Shown here: positions 32,901-42,173 of the stretch, piece by piece
How the letters are laid out: each line of letters opens with the position of its first letter
Position numbering within the stretch: the stretch's first letter is position 1
Source: Oceanospirillaceae bacterium
GTDB taxonomy: Bacteria; Pseudomonadota; Gammaproteobacteria; Pseudomonadales; Oceanobacteraceae
Direction of reading: 5' to 3'
DNA length: 57,477 nt
Assembly (NCBI GenBank): GCA_002723385.1
Contig: PBNY01000008.1
Span: 1-57,477, forward strand
Made by a program: the position numbers and the translations under genes
Notes under the pieces: generated by a model
What the model saw: only the letters and a program-made list of their open reading frames with translations
Told to the model about the DNA's origin: nothing
Database searches by the model: none

Positions 32901-35432
32901 CGGCTGGTTCAACACAAACGCCAGTCGTTCATTGAATACAGCGAAGAGCTGGAGCCAGAGCCCCCCTATTGCCCGGTTCAGCGCCATGAAGTCACCTACC
33001 AAATCGCAAGTTTGCTGGGTTATGTACTGGAAGCTAAAAAGACGCTCGACCTGACTCAGCTACCGCAAACGGCAGAATTAAAATCGCTCTGTGAGCTACT
33101 GCAGGTTCACTCTGATATTGCTCCAGCAGACCTGCTCCGCAAGGTGGCCCAGATCGTTGAGCAAGCGAACCTGATTGATTTACCGGGGATGGTTGCTGCC
33201 CTGCTGGCTGGCAGAGTGCTGAGTACCAGTCTGCCGATTCAGGATCACCTGCGAATTCTGGAGAAACGTCCCAAGGTTTATCCGGCCGAAGTCGCCAGAA
33301 GTGACTCCCCGAATCAGGCAGAACTCATCAAGCTTCTCTCTGGTAGACAATCAGAAAATGACGACACCCAACTCAGAAAGAATGCTCGGGAATTCAGGCG
33401 GGCAATCCTGAAGGAACTGAACAACTACCAGCCATCAAAAGCCAGGAACGTCGCCAAGACCATTGAGGCAATCTGCCAAGCATTCGAAGGCAAAGTGAGT
33501 AGTGCGATTTTGCTGGTTGGCCACTGGCTTGTGTCGGTTATTCGACGAGGAAAAGGACGAGGTAAAAAATTCGTCCCGCTGGCTGAATCTTCCATTCGTA
33601 CCTACTTCAGCTCGCTGATGACGCCGTTCGAGCAATTAGCATTTGGAACCGACCTGCTCTCTCTGGACGAGGAAAGCATCACCGAGCTGTACAGCCAAAT
33701 GCTTCAATTCCGTTTGATCAAAGCACAACAGATTGGCTATTTCGGTGATCGCCTGGTGGCGTTTCATCGCTGGGCCAGCCACACCGGGATTCCTGAACCA
33801 GAATGGTCGGAGTTGACCATACAGTCTGATCGACGGGTCGTTCGCCCAGGCATTCTGACGGAACAAGACTACCTGAACGCCCTGAAACGTATTCGCCAAA
33901 GTTACCCGGAACATGACCAGCATCTGATGCTCAGTTTTATACTGATCATGACCTACCGGTTTGGCCTGCGTCTCAATGAAGCAACGGGATTGCTGGCCAA
34001 GGACTTGCGTGAATACCAGGGACAACAATGGGTACTCATCCGCAACAATCGTTTCAGAACCCTGAAAAGCAACAACAGCCGCCGTGTTGTGCCGCTGTTA
34101 TTCGACCTGACTACCGAAGAAACCACCGTTATTGACCAACTGACAACCCGGCTACAAACGCTGGCAGGAGCCAATAAAAACCAGCCTCTCCTTGCTGAAA
34201 TACAGAACGGCAAGATCGTTCAGTCGCCTCTAATAGGTCTGACTTCTCCTGCCCTAATCACCGTTATTCGCGAAGTGACTGGCAACCCGAATCTGGTTCT
34301 GCACCACTGCCGCCATGCGTTTCACAACCGGGTTGCTGCGGCTCTGTTGGGCATTCAATCCCCCATCACCGAAAAGTTACTGAAGAACATCGATACACAA
34401 GCAATCAGAGAAACCGTTTTGGGGCCGCAAAACGAAGTCTCCCGACGCTGCCCAATGGCATTAGCCAGACTAATGGGACACCGTCATCCGAGCACTGGAA
34501 TAAGCAGCTACAACCACCTGATGCTCGAATGGGCCGACCAACTAACACCCGTCCGTTCAGCGCGAACTCACAAAATCAGTAACGCATTCGATGCCCAAAC
34601 TTTGGAGAAATACCAACCTCCCAAAGCGCCAAAACAAATCCAACTGCAATACCAGCAACCCACTCTGCTCAACCTATTGAAAACCCTCAGACTGGTGTCA
34701 TTGGGCCGAACATTTGAGCAAGCAGGTGCGGCCAACCAGCTCAACCCTGAGGCCATAAGAACGGTTGAAACCGTGTTCTACAACGCCAACCACAAAATGC
34801 GATTCAAACAACGTGGTGTAGCAAGCGGCATGATTCTGGGGGCAGGACAGCCAAACGCCTTGATCGAATACATCTCGGACGACGCCTGGATTCGAATGAT
34901 GGAAGCGGCAGTTCAGCACGAGAGCAACCTCGAAGCATTGAACGAAACCAGCTTCCCATCAATCGACATCCTGCCGTCATTGGTTGGCAGAAAGCGCCAG
35001 TTACTAATGGAAACGCCAGAACACTGCCAGCTTGTGAAGCGAGTGATAGAAGTTTTTCAGATCCCGAAAAGCCACTACAAAGTAGCCGCATCCAATGACA
35101 ACGAGCGAGCAACCCAGCTGCTCAAAGAGCAAGGCTTCTCAGTCACCAAACAAGCAGAGGCATCTGCCCTGAATGGGCCACTGACGGTTGATTTATTTGA
35201 GGAATACGACGGGATAGAAAAAATCGGATCTCGTACGCAGTACGGCGTGTTGAACCTGATCAGGAATGATCATGGGGTGATCAGGAACAGCAATGAATTG
35301 GCAGTAGGATTTCTTTCTCTCGGAATATTGCAAAGTGCGAGACGAACAACGCTAAACGTTGATGGAAATCGTCAGAGCGCCGTAGACAGAGCCATTGAAC
35401 GACCAAACGGAATGGATGTAGTGGTCTACTAA
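29907..35432 (+). CDS. 1841-aa protein with two tyrosine recombinase domains
   Basis: The frame opens at 29907; the ATG at 29952 is equally possible, and neither has a good ribosome-binding site. The second recombinase core is complete: TYRFGLRLNEATGL with R1355, a Lys-rich turn FRTLKSNNSRRVVPL, H1466-x-x-R1469 in LHHCRHAFHN, and MGHRHPSTGISSYNHL with H1525 and Y1535. The first core (about 590-800) has TGSRFLKDPFESL with R635, NLFRHRFAQQL with R752 (N in place of H749), and GWMGHAERQAASYGDYSP with H775 and Y783. The N-terminal ~550 residues are unassigned. Typical tyrosine recombinases are 300-450 aa. It lies 77 nt after cas6 on the same strand. It may mobilise the island or rearrange DNA locally. 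Confidence 0.75.
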   Translation: MVLNSQSRFFKADSRMPNQTELPNEPSFNPVSNYLRPYYQWAVEQGLAPIWEAIYVAFGLNHTAQSPASPSTLAAEFSRAESQPILRDWSSHHITSQLLRFSDAFNTDGEIALRFSPVGHSGSASSTRKQFNNFTESTYLLTLLVNPLSAADTQERFRQRRMLRLWLCVQSIDRVIHHRYQGDQKLSAVCRFLILGPENLERWQFVDDCLERANRFLNDREQSFENYSLALSKTAEMLLLGSGNHLDRSHSGFLKNIICIANGECHPYPDSQSIGFAIPRFDELSTPEPVAFLVGDDDDELQFIPTQTADPFDHGLSPDEQDDESEVLQLTTADPIQTEAQQLVASRSVLLQSAEATHHLPWSWDQVLPVELDQLNDWIDANLHQTEPLTALGTAFCWLALNTGRSLAFVVRFPIDDRSQAEWTVNESLTQISKQVTRRQNAWRPKPESLSLVAEFSDELSFSLPEPVSNALNAVARTLTFSPRSLTDLWIAISPNEQPDAWLNQNLPDSLSRISSGKLFHYLSQQVFNRSSDHNLARAIAAHPNAGLPAACGYGSWDIKTIEKGLVLEVAGAARELPKATLLIGSLLNPQEALLRSEITNATARLREPESCAISYHNRFALYVVTALYAATGSRFLKDPFESLTHFNLDRGFVFLNDKSDEGLHDGRVVPLPQTVMVMVSEYLTHLDELSKLVSNTNPELSRSIDALTRSEPAPLPLFFQLDESLNWHSMSEVNLPGSDLFNWPLPRNLFRHRFAQQLQRHGVHPEVIDGWMGHAERQAASYGDYSPRCWQTDAVQYQQELESVFSLLGFELIDSQISFTFLPENSSPADPATSQTRLFGEQLRKQQRSRALKKAIRSAQQDIADFLNDRCLADLNETDFNKLVKRMVLRDGGIGHHFAAVRFNVLKKQLLREAPEQQHRIRKRPAAAERERVVLNNGVATAAFLMPKLKQWVQQGSTTRSCGSKVEAAIVGTLLLCIEKRISYQRMLLDVLTGQNYRLVQHKRQSFIEYSEELEPEPPYCPVQRHEVTYQIASLLGYVLEAKKTLDLTQLPQTAELKSLCELLQVHSDIAPADLLRKVAQIVEQANLIDLPGMVAALLAGRVLSTSLPIQDHLRILEKRPKVYPAEVARSDSPNQAELIKLLSGRQSENDDTQLRKNAREFRRAILKELNNYQPSKARNVAKTIEAICQAFEGKVSSAILLVGHWLVSVIRRGKGRGKKFVPLAESSIRTYFSSLMTPFEQLAFGTDLLSLDEESITELYSQMLQFRLIKAQQIGYFGDRLVAFHRWASHTGIPEPEWSELTIQSDRRVVRPGILTEQDYLNALKRIRQSYPEHDQHLMLSFILIMTYRFGLRLNEATGLLAKDLREYQGQQWVLIRNNRFRTLKSNNSRRVVPLLFDLTTEETTVIDQLTTRLQTLAGANKNQPLLAEIQNGKIVQSPLIGLTSPALITVIREVTGNPNLVLHHCRHAFHNRVAAALLGIQSPITEKLLKNIDTQAIRETVLGPQNEVSRRCPMALARLMGHRHPSTGISSYNHLMLEWADQLTPVRSARTHKISNAFDAQTLEKYQPPKAPKQIQLQYQQPTLLNLLKTLRLVSLGRTFEQAGAANQLNPEAIRTVETVFYNANHKMRFKQRGVASGMILGAGQPNALIEYISDDAWIRMMEAAVQHESNLEALNETSFPSIDILPSLVGRKRQLLMETPEHCQLVKRVIEVFQIPKSHYKVAASNDNERATQLLKEQGFSVTKQAEASALNGPLTVDLFEEYDGIEKIGSRTQYGVLNLIRNDHGVIRNSNELAVGFLSLGILQSARRTTLNVDGNRQSAVDRAIERPNGMDVVVY

Positions 35433-35497
35433 TCCCCCCGAAAAATGATCGAGGTTTTAAGTAGAGACTTTTACACTGCAAGACCAAGGAGTCTTTT

Positions 35498-35620
35498 ATG
35501 AAAAAATCCAAGTTCACCGACAGCCAGATCATCGCCATCCTCAAGCAATATGAAAACGGCGTACCGGTTGCTGAATTGGCCCGAGAGCACGGCGTCAGCA
35601 CCGCGCTGATCGACACCTAA
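35498..35620 (+). pseudogene. IS3-family OrfA remnant
   Basis: 40 codons from the ATG at 35498 (GGAG upstream): MKKSKFTDSQIIAILKQYEN followed by GVPVAELAREHGVSTALIDT and a stop. This is the N-terminal helix-turn-helix of IS3-family OrfA; the leucine zipper and OrfB are gone. Its stop codon is immediately followed by the complement of the brxL stop codon, so the BREX block begins exactly at the break. Confidence 0.85.
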
Positions 35621-37696
35621 TCAATTAACACCAAGCGCCTTAAACACAGCATCGACGGGGTCTGCATAAAAGCTGATCTGGAATTTTGAGAACAACTCAG
35701 CAGGAACCGTTGGAATATCTGAGGCTGAGGCCATTGGGAGCAAAATACGCTTTGCGCCACTGTCCATAGCTAACTGAAGACTGCCTGCAAGATCTTGAAC
35801 AGGATTGACGACACCACCTAACGTCATTTCACCCAAAACAACCATCTGCTCTTGAATCGGTCGGTTCATCAGAATTGAACAGAACGCAATTAATGCAGCG
35901 AGCGATGACTTTGTACTTGGCCCCGTATTGTGGAGTTCAACAACATGGAGGTGATACTCATGATCAGAAAACTTCGCCGACGCACTGATTCTATTCAGGT
36001 TACCTTTGAAATAATCAAAGCCAACACGCACAGCTTCTTTCGCTGCGGTATTCGAACCAAGGCCAGATACCGAGTGTTTACCAGAACCAGCCATCATTTG
36101 GGTTTCATAGCGATATAACCCAAGCTGCCCAGTGCTTCCCTGAGTAACCAAGTGCACGACACCAGCGCGAGGTAAGCCCTCAGGAATTAGCTTGCTGCCA
36201 CCTTGTTCCGGTACATTGACGAAGAATTCTTCTAATGAATCGTTATCGATGTAGCTAAAGTGCACATCAAAAAATTCCATTCCGCCAAGCTTTTTCAATT
36301 GCTCTTTGACTCTACGCCTAGTTTCCAGCGCATAGGTCAGGCAGGCTCTTACATCATCTTTTGTGTACTGTGCGTCGGGGTGTAGTAGCTTTAACAAGCC
36401 CGAAACCGTTCTGCGTACAGCAATTACATCACGCTGATTAAGGTTATTACCGAGTTTGAAGAACTTATCGATAGCGTCCGCAAAACTTCTTTTGCGCATT
36501 TCACGCATGTATTCAGCAAGATAGTCTGTGATTAATCCGTAACTATTGGTGAAAAACTCAGGACGCATCTTCGGTATTTCCCATCCAGGAATATAGGAAT
36601 GGAAACGGTCAAAAAAAGCAGTGTCAATCATGGCATCAGGAAAAGGTGCCAACAGATGACTGGTCTTCACCAGTGTCTCAACGCTTTGATTGATGTTACC
36701 GACGAATACCATGGAAGCCTTCGCTTCGATTGAATCACGGCCACGAGAAAATGAACCCGACGACATATAGTCTTTCATGATCTGAACGCCGTCTTTGTCT
36801 TTAAAGTTAATGCCGGCCACTTCATCAAATGCAACAACGTCCCACATTCCAACCAGACCAACTTGGCGTGAGCTCATGTTATAGAACAAGTTCGCCACAG
36901 TTGTTTGTCCGCCCGAGACAAGCAATGAATTTGGTGAACACTCTTTGTAGACATGGCTCTTACCTGTCCCTCTTGGTCCGAGCTCACACACATTGTAGTT
37001 GTTTTCAACGAATGGGATCATGCGAGTAATAAGATGCCATTTCACCCGATGCTCTAAATTGGTTGGCTCCATACCCACGGAACGAAGCAACACATCCATC
37101 CACTGATCGGTACTAAAATGTCTTCTGGTTGAAAACACCTCATCCATGTTCATGGACGGCATTTGTATCGGTTTTAAACTCATAATGGAGAAAGGTGATG
37201 TCTTCTGACCTTCCTCAAAGAAATACTGCACGGTAATAATGCACCAGATACCGCCAGTTAATAGTTTTTCGTTGTCTTGTACAATTTTGGTCGGTACAAG
37301 GGCATCCTTGATCCCCAGGTTAGACAACGCAGCTTCATAGACGTCTTTTTTCTGATTGAGCTTAACGCTTACTTTGTCGATGATTTTAAACGTGCCGCGT
37401 TCACGGATCAGTGACTTCACTTTCTCCGCTTCATCTGGTCGGACATAATTCTCAGCCAAGATTTTTTTCACATTCTCAAGGCCTTGCATTACGACGTCGT
37501 CGTCATCGGACGCACAGTACATGCCTAGTAAATACTCCAGCACGTAAACAGGGACGTTAGCGCCTTCTTTCAATTGCTTTGTCAGATCTTTTCGAACAAC
37601 ACGGCCTTTAAAATATTGATTGAGCAATGCGTCTAAGTCGGCGCTTTGCATCTGATTTTTTTCGCCTTTATGATCTTGTGAAAAATCAGTTGTCAT
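35621..37696 (-). CDS. brxL: BrxL, Lon-like AAA+ protein of BREX type 1
   Basis: 691 aa, normal BrxL size. It has Walker A GPRGTGKSHVYKE near residue 243, a Walker B-like VAFDEVAGINF near residue 289, and DYMSSGSFSRGRDSIEAKAS after it. The C-terminal Lon-protease-like domain has TGPSTKSSLAALIAFCSILM near residue 607 (Ser) and GAKRILLPMASAS near residue 659 (Lys). BrxL is a hexameric DNA-translocating effector needed for phage restriction in type 1 BREX. It is the last gene of the operon, 16 nt after pglZ. Confidence 0.95.
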   Translation of the reverse strand: MTTDFSQDHKGEKNQMQSADLDALLNQYFKGRVVRKDLTKQLKEGANVPVYVLEYLLGMYCASDDDDVVMQGLENVKKILAENYVRPDEAEKVKSLIRERGTFKIIDKVSVKLNQKKDVYEAALSNLGIKDALVPTKIVQDNEKLLTGGIWCIITVQYFFEEGQKTSPFSIMSLKPIQMPSMNMDEVFSTRRHFSTDQWMDVLLRSVGMEPTNLEHRVKWHLITRMIPFVENNYNVCELGPRGTGKSHVYKECSPNSLLVSGGQTTVANLFYNMSSRQVGLVGMWDVVAFDEVAGINFKDKDGVQIMKDYMSSGSFSRGRDSIEAKASMVFVGNINQSVETLVKTSHLLAPFPDAMIDTAFFDRFHSYIPGWEIPKMRPEFFTNSYGLITDYLAEYMREMRKRSFADAIDKFFKLGNNLNQRDVIAVRRTVSGLLKLLHPDAQYTKDDVRACLTYALETRRRVKEQLKKLGGMEFFDVHFSYIDNDSLEEFFVNVPEQGGSKLIPEGLPRAGVVHLVTQGSTGQLGLYRYETQMMAGSGKHSVSGLGSNTAAKEAVRVGFDYFKGNLNRISASAKFSDHEYHLHVVELHNTGPSTKSSLAALIAFCSILMNRPIQEQMVVLGEMTLGGVVNPVQDLAGSLQLAMDSGAKRILLPMASASDIPTVPAELFSKFQISFYADPVDAVFKALGVN

Positions 37697-37712
37697 GTTT
37701 TACCTCAGCGCC

Positions 37713-40475
37713 TTAGAAAAAATCATCTTGGAATGCCAAATCAATGGTGACCGCGTATTGGCTATAACGGGTTCTCATTTCCGCATTTTCAAGAACTAAT
37801 GTGTATTGAGCGTTCCTGTCGAACTGAGAGCCAATAAGCTTTAACCTGGCTTCGCGAGTACGTTCATCCATCACTTTACTCACGCTATCAAAGTTAATCG
37901 TTTCACGACTGGATACTTCATTACCTTGTGCATCGACGATATAGACATCCAACAACCGTGCGACAAAACGCTCGCCTACTGGGTCTGTCTGAATAAATCT
38001 GACCTTGTCGATATTGTTTACTAATTTGATGGGCTGAGTGGCAGCTACAACACCTACCGGTTGTTTCTCATGTTTTGCTGCTTGTTCTTTTTGCAGCTCT
38101 CGTACATGCAGTACCGGGACGCATACTTCCTGTAGCATCGCTCCGCCATGCACAAACTTGGCACCACCAACGAAGTGGAAGCGTTGAGCCGCTTTTGGAA
38201 GCAGGAACTCTGCTTGATATGAAGAGCCACTAGAGCCATGAGCCGTATCATTAATTGAGCCTTTCCAACAGGCTTCATCTGAAGGCAAGTTATTACCAAC
38301 GATATAACGTTTCTTGGCTTCTATCGCACCAGCAGGTTTAGTTTTCAATGAGGTTTTATCAGCCGCTACAAGTGCTTTTTGTTGGAAGAGGAAGCCATGG
38401 TCAGCAGTGATCACAACTCGGCTACCGTTTAGACGGTTGATAACCCGGCCAACAAGGTCTTTTAGCTCTTCAATGGCACTACGACAGGCTTCAAACGTTT
38501 TCTCTTCAGTTGCAGCCTTATCACCAATCGCATCAATGGTATCGTGATAGATATAAACTACTTCTACGTCTCGAACCTTGTCACGCCCCTCCTGGTTACT
38601 CCAGCTCATCAGCTCCTTAGAACTCACTGCCATACCACCTACTTTTTGTAGGATGGCGTTGCGGTTGTCTAAACCCTGTGAAGAAAAACCATCCACATAA
38701 ACAGCCGTGCCTCCGCTTGCGCCAGAGGTAGAAAGCGGCTGGTAACTCAGCGCCTTATGAGGCAATAATGCCGCCATCCCAAGTTGGGTATAACTTGGCA
38801 AAACACCCAACTGCGTAGACACCTCAGCCTTAAATCGCTTCTCGTTGTTAATGATAGCGCCAAGCTCATTCGCAATTTCAAAACGCAGGGCATCAGAGAT
38901 GATGACAAACACTCGTTTTGTCTGTTTCAGACTCAGTCGTGTGCGAACTTCTTTTTCATAAAAGTCATACTGGTGCGGTACGCCAGAAATCTGCCACTTT
39001 TCAAGTAATTTCTCATTAGCCAAGTGACGATCCCAGGCAAGGCCAAGCTCATATAAGTACCAGTTGGTATAAATGCTTTCGACTTCGTCGTCGAGCTGAC
39101 GCAGTATGTCTGCACCTTTACTCAATACAGAGTGCACATGCTCATTGAACAAACGGTAAGCCTGGTCAAAACGATAAATGTCTGTGGTATAGGCGTCGTA
39201 CATTGCCTTCGCGTTATCAAAGTGGAACCCGTCCACATAGCGATTTCGCAAGTGCATTAACTCTTCAGCGTTGCGGATCGCTTCGTAGATTGCGAAGTAT
39301 TCTTTACCGTTCTTTGAATTAGGGTGTGCCCAGTGGCTAGCAAGTCGTCTTGATAAGACCGTATCAAACTGAACCCGGTCTAACGCTTTACTGCTATCGA
39401 GCAAATCACGAACTAAACCACGGATTATGGCCTGTTCCACAGCTTCGAACGTTTCGCATTCGATAAGCTCAACCGGATGGTACTGGCCAGCACGAGTCGA
39501 AATTTCCAACTGTTGGCTAAGCACCTTAGAGATGCTTTCGTAGTAAGCGGCGAAAGAGCGGCTGTCGCGCCAGCTCACCATAAACGCCAAGGCTGTCGCC
39601 CGGCCTGATGCGCTTTTTAGAACATTGTTAAGCAACCAATCGCGTTCAACACCTTCAATTTGGCTCCAGAATTCAGTACAGAATAATTTCAACACGAAGT
39701 CTGAGAAGGTTGGCTCTTCGACTGTATAGCCAAAACCCTCACTCAGATATGCCCAGAGTGAGGTCTCAAGATCAAACTTTCCTAGCTGGCTCCATACTTG
39801 TTTAAAGGCATCGAGCTGGCCAAGGCTTTCATCTTCAGATAAGCCGTCAGCGCCAGCGGCGGGCGCGTCTAGCGCATCAGAATAAGCGCGTAGTAACCCA
39901 AGCAGAATGTCCGACAAAGACGCAGAATCAGCTTTTACAACCACTGCCATCATCTTCCTGTCTAACGACAGTTCGTCTTCGTTCTCAGTCACCCACTTTT
40001 TTAAACCGGCTATGCGCTGTTTATTGGCAAAAAAGCTCTGGCGCTTACGAATGTGCGTGCGTAGCGCCATTTTCGGGATACCCAGCTCATTAAGCAGCAT
40101 TGAGCTGTGATCAGCAAAAAACTGCTCGCTATACAAACGCACGTCTAGCAACCAATCGCGGTCAGGCTCTGGCTCAGCGCTTGGAAAATAGATAAGAAAT
40201 TTAGCTTCACGCTCATCTACTTCAATGCGCTTTTTCACTGCCAATACAGACTCATTGCCCATATTGAGGATGGTCAAATCATTTGGCAGTACCCTAGCAG
40301 TTATATCTGCCGCTTTATCACCTGATTCTTTTGCAAGCCCTTCTTTTGCAATAGATAGGGAATTAGCTAAATGCTCAAGCTCTTCAGTAAAGCTTTGCTC
40401 TGGGTCGTACCAAAACACAATGCGGCTTTGTTCGAGCTTGGCAGCGACACCTTGCGCCAGTTCACTAATCTGCAT
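37713..40475 (-). CDS. pglZ: PglZ, alkaline phosphatase-like BREX protein
   Basis: 920 aa. The PglZ domain is visible: VFVIISDALRFEIANELGAI near residue 515, VYIYHDTIDAIGDKA near residue 636 and VVITADHGFLFQQKAL near residue 680. These are alkaline-phosphatase-superfamily metal-site motifs. The N-terminal ~480 residues are helical. It is a core BREX protein, proposed to work with PglX. Its start overlaps the upstream TOPRIM-like gene by 11 nt, so the inserted pair is translationally coupled to it. Confidence 0.95.
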   Translation of the reverse strand: MQISELAQGVAAKLEQSRIVFWYDPEQSFTEELEHLANSLSIAKEGLAKESGDKAADITARVLPNDLTILNMGNESVLAVKKRIEVDEREAKFLIYFPSAEPEPDRDWLLDVRLYSEQFFADHSSMLLNELGIPKMALRTHIRKRQSFFANKQRIAGLKKWVTENEDELSLDRKMMAVVVKADSASLSDILLGLLRAYSDALDAPAAGADGLSEDESLGQLDAFKQVWSQLGKFDLETSLWAYLSEGFGYTVEEPTFSDFVLKLFCTEFWSQIEGVERDWLLNNVLKSASGRATALAFMVSWRDSRSFAAYYESISKVLSQQLEISTRAGQYHPVELIECETFEAVEQAIIRGLVRDLLDSSKALDRVQFDTVLSRRLASHWAHPNSKNGKEYFAIYEAIRNAEELMHLRNRYVDGFHFDNAKAMYDAYTTDIYRFDQAYRLFNEHVHSVLSKGADILRQLDDEVESIYTNWYLYELGLAWDRHLANEKLLEKWQISGVPHQYDFYEKEVRTRLSLKQTKRVFVIISDALRFEIANELGAIINNEKRFKAEVSTQLGVLPSYTQLGMAALLPHKALSYQPLSTSGASGGTAVYVDGFSSQGLDNRNAILQKVGGMAVSSKELMSWSNQEGRDKVRDVEVVYIYHDTIDAIGDKAATEEKTFEACRSAIEELKDLVGRVINRLNGSRVVITADHGFLFQQKALVAADKTSLKTKPAGAIEAKKRYIVGNNLPSDEACWKGSINDTAHGSSGSSYQAEFLLPKAAQRFHFVGGAKFVHGGAMLQEVCVPVLHVRELQKEQAAKHEKQPVGVVAATQPIKLVNNIDKVRFIQTDPVGERFVARLLDVYIVDAQGNEVSSRETINFDSVSKVMDERTREARLKLIGSQFDRNAQYTLVLENAEMRTRYSQYAVTIDLAFQDDFF

Positions 40476-41064
40476 CCGCTATTCCTTGAGTAAAATAGTT
40501 CACTAACTCAGTGGCACTAGGACAGTTTTGGTGCTGAGCAGCATGCACTAATGAAAAGCCATGATGTTTTGTAATTTTCTTTGCAAATGAAATTTTCTGC
40601 CCTGGACCTCGCTTTCCTCTTTCGGTAGCGATCTCTTTTAACCTATCCCATGGCATTGCTTGCGTTTGCTCTGGCTGTGCCTCATGAAAGTCAGAGTTAT
40701 CTAGCCAAGAATTCATTGCTTCACTATCTGCGAGATACCACGCTTCTAATGCTTTTACCGCAACGAAAGAAAACTGAATAGACTCATTTTGTATACGCTG
40801 GCGCACTGCATCAACACTAGGTTCATTCTCGAGATCTGTTAATACAAAAATATGGTCAACATCTTTCAAATCAAAGCGTGCGACAAACGATTCAATATTT
40901 TGAGGCAACAGATTACCACCACCCTTGGCATCAATAACGGGCGTAACCAACTCATAACCATTTCGATCTAGAAAATCTCTGAATTGAGTTGATTCAACGA
41001 CAACCTTCTCGCTACCACCTTCAACGATAAAACCAACTTTTATCTTTTTGTTCACCGCTACCAT
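40465..41064 (-). CDS. TOPRIM-like protein (DUF4276 type), pair 2
   Basis: 199 aa from an ATG with GGAGG 8 nt upstream. It has KVGFIVEGGSEKVVV (acidic EGGSE, TOPRIM first motif) at the start, HIFVLTDLENEP near residue 90 (DxE/DxD-like second motif) and VKALEAWYLADSEAM near residue 125. This is the DUF4276/TOPRIM plan of small metal-dependent nucleases that accompany AAA ATPases. The gene overlaps the ATPase upstream (8 nt) and pglZ downstream. By analogy with AriA/AriB of PARIS or OLD systems it could be a nuclease released or activated by the ATPase. This is inference. Confidence 0.72.
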   Translation of the reverse strand: MVAVNKKIKVGFIVEGGSEKVVVESTQFRDFLDRNGYELVTPVIDAKGGGNLLPQNIESFVARFDLKDVDHIFVLTDLENEPSVDAVRQRIQNESIQFSFVAVKALEAWYLADSEAMNSWLDNSDFHEAQPEQTQAMPWDRLKEIATERGKRGPGQKISFAKKITKHHGFSLVHAAQHQNCPSATELVNYFTQGIADAD

Positions 41065-42173
41065 GGCAAACCTCCATCAAAAAGATTGGTTAACCATGCG
41101 GTATCTAATGGAATTTTTGTTTTATCTACCCCAGAGTCTAACGCGCTTTGCAATTGAGTTTTCCCATCGGCTTTACTCGCAAAATAGAGCTCATTCGTTT
41201 CTAGGTTACGAACCACAGATTCGCTATGGGTAGTGATAAAAACAGGATGCTCAGTTGACGCATTGTCACGCATTAATGAAACCAGTTCTGAAATGGCTTT
41301 CGGGTGAATCCCTCTCTCTGGCTCTTCAATAATGGTAATACCGGATGATTTAGAGCGGCTAAGAATGGCTGTTAATATACACAGCGCATAAATGGTTCCA
41401 TCAGAGATTAACTTAGCTGGAAATCTAGCCCTTGTTCCCTCTTCCTTAAAAGTAATGACGGTAGATGAGTCTAGACGCTGCTTTTCGGTCGCAACAGCCT
41501 CCATGCCTGGCACAATTAGCTCTATCCACTCAATGATTTGTTCTCGAAAATCCCCATCTTTTTCAAGAACAGATAGCATAGTGGCAATATTTTTACCTTG
41601 AGCATCTAAAATACTGGCATCTGCCGTTGACGTATCGGGCTCTTTTGCCGCAAAGGGGTCAATGCGGAAAACTCGTATATTGGTTAGAAATCCATATAAA
41701 GGATTTTTACCCAATAGCATTAACGCTGACATCTCCTTGGGATAATCCGGTAGTTTTTGTAAGGGAGCCCCGTCAGTTAGACTAATTAATGTTTCGCCCG
41801 CTGCTTTGCGGTCTATGATGCTAGCCTGATTGATTTTTAATGATTCTTGCAACTCAGGGGCTTTATTTAACGCACGTATTTTTAACGAATAATCAAACAG
41901 CATTCCGTCTATATCAATCGACAAGGCAAAAGACATAGTTGTGCGCTGTTCTTTTCGAAACTTAAAGCAATGAATTTGACTAAAACCACCAAACTCACGA
42001 ATGGCTTGAATAGCTCCTCGCTGCACGACAGCGCCCAAAAAAACCAGAGCATCAACAAGGTTACTTTTTCCTGCTCCATTCGCTCCAGCGAATACTAGAA
42101 AAGGCGAAATATTTTCCAACGACACATGGGCAATACTTTTAAAACCCTTTATTTCAAGTTTTTGTATATTCAT
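41058..42173 (-). CDS. AAA_15/21-type ATPase, pair 2
   Basis: 371 aa. It opens KLEIKGFKSIAHVSLENI, then Walker A FAGANGAGKSNLVDAL near residue 33, LISDGTIYALCILTAIL (signature-like) near residue 265, Walker B ITIIEEPERGIHP near residue 290 and switch HSES near residue 328. This is an SMC/OLD-type ATPase. It overlaps the pglX stop by one base and the TOPRIM-like gene by 7-8 nt. It forms a two-gene sensor/effector-like unit inserted in the BREX operon between pglX and pglZ. Confidence 0.82.
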   Translation of the reverse strand: MNIQKLEIKGFKSIAHVSLENISPFLVFAGANGAGKSNLVDALVFLGAVVQRGAIQAIREFGGFSQIHCFKFRKEQRTTMSFALSIDIDGMLFDYSLKIRALNKAPELQESLKINQASIIDRKAAGETLISLTDGAPLQKLPDYPKEMSALMLLGKNPLYGFLTNIRVFRIDPFAAKEPDTSTADASILDAQGKNIATMLSVLEKDGDFREQIIEWIELIVPGMEAVATEKQRLDSSTVITFKEEGTRARFPAKLISDGTIYALCILTAILSRSKSSGITIIEEPERGIHPKAISELVSLMRDNASTEHPVFITTHSESVVRNLETNELYFASKADGKTQLQSALDSGVDKTKIPLDTAWLTNLFDGGLPW

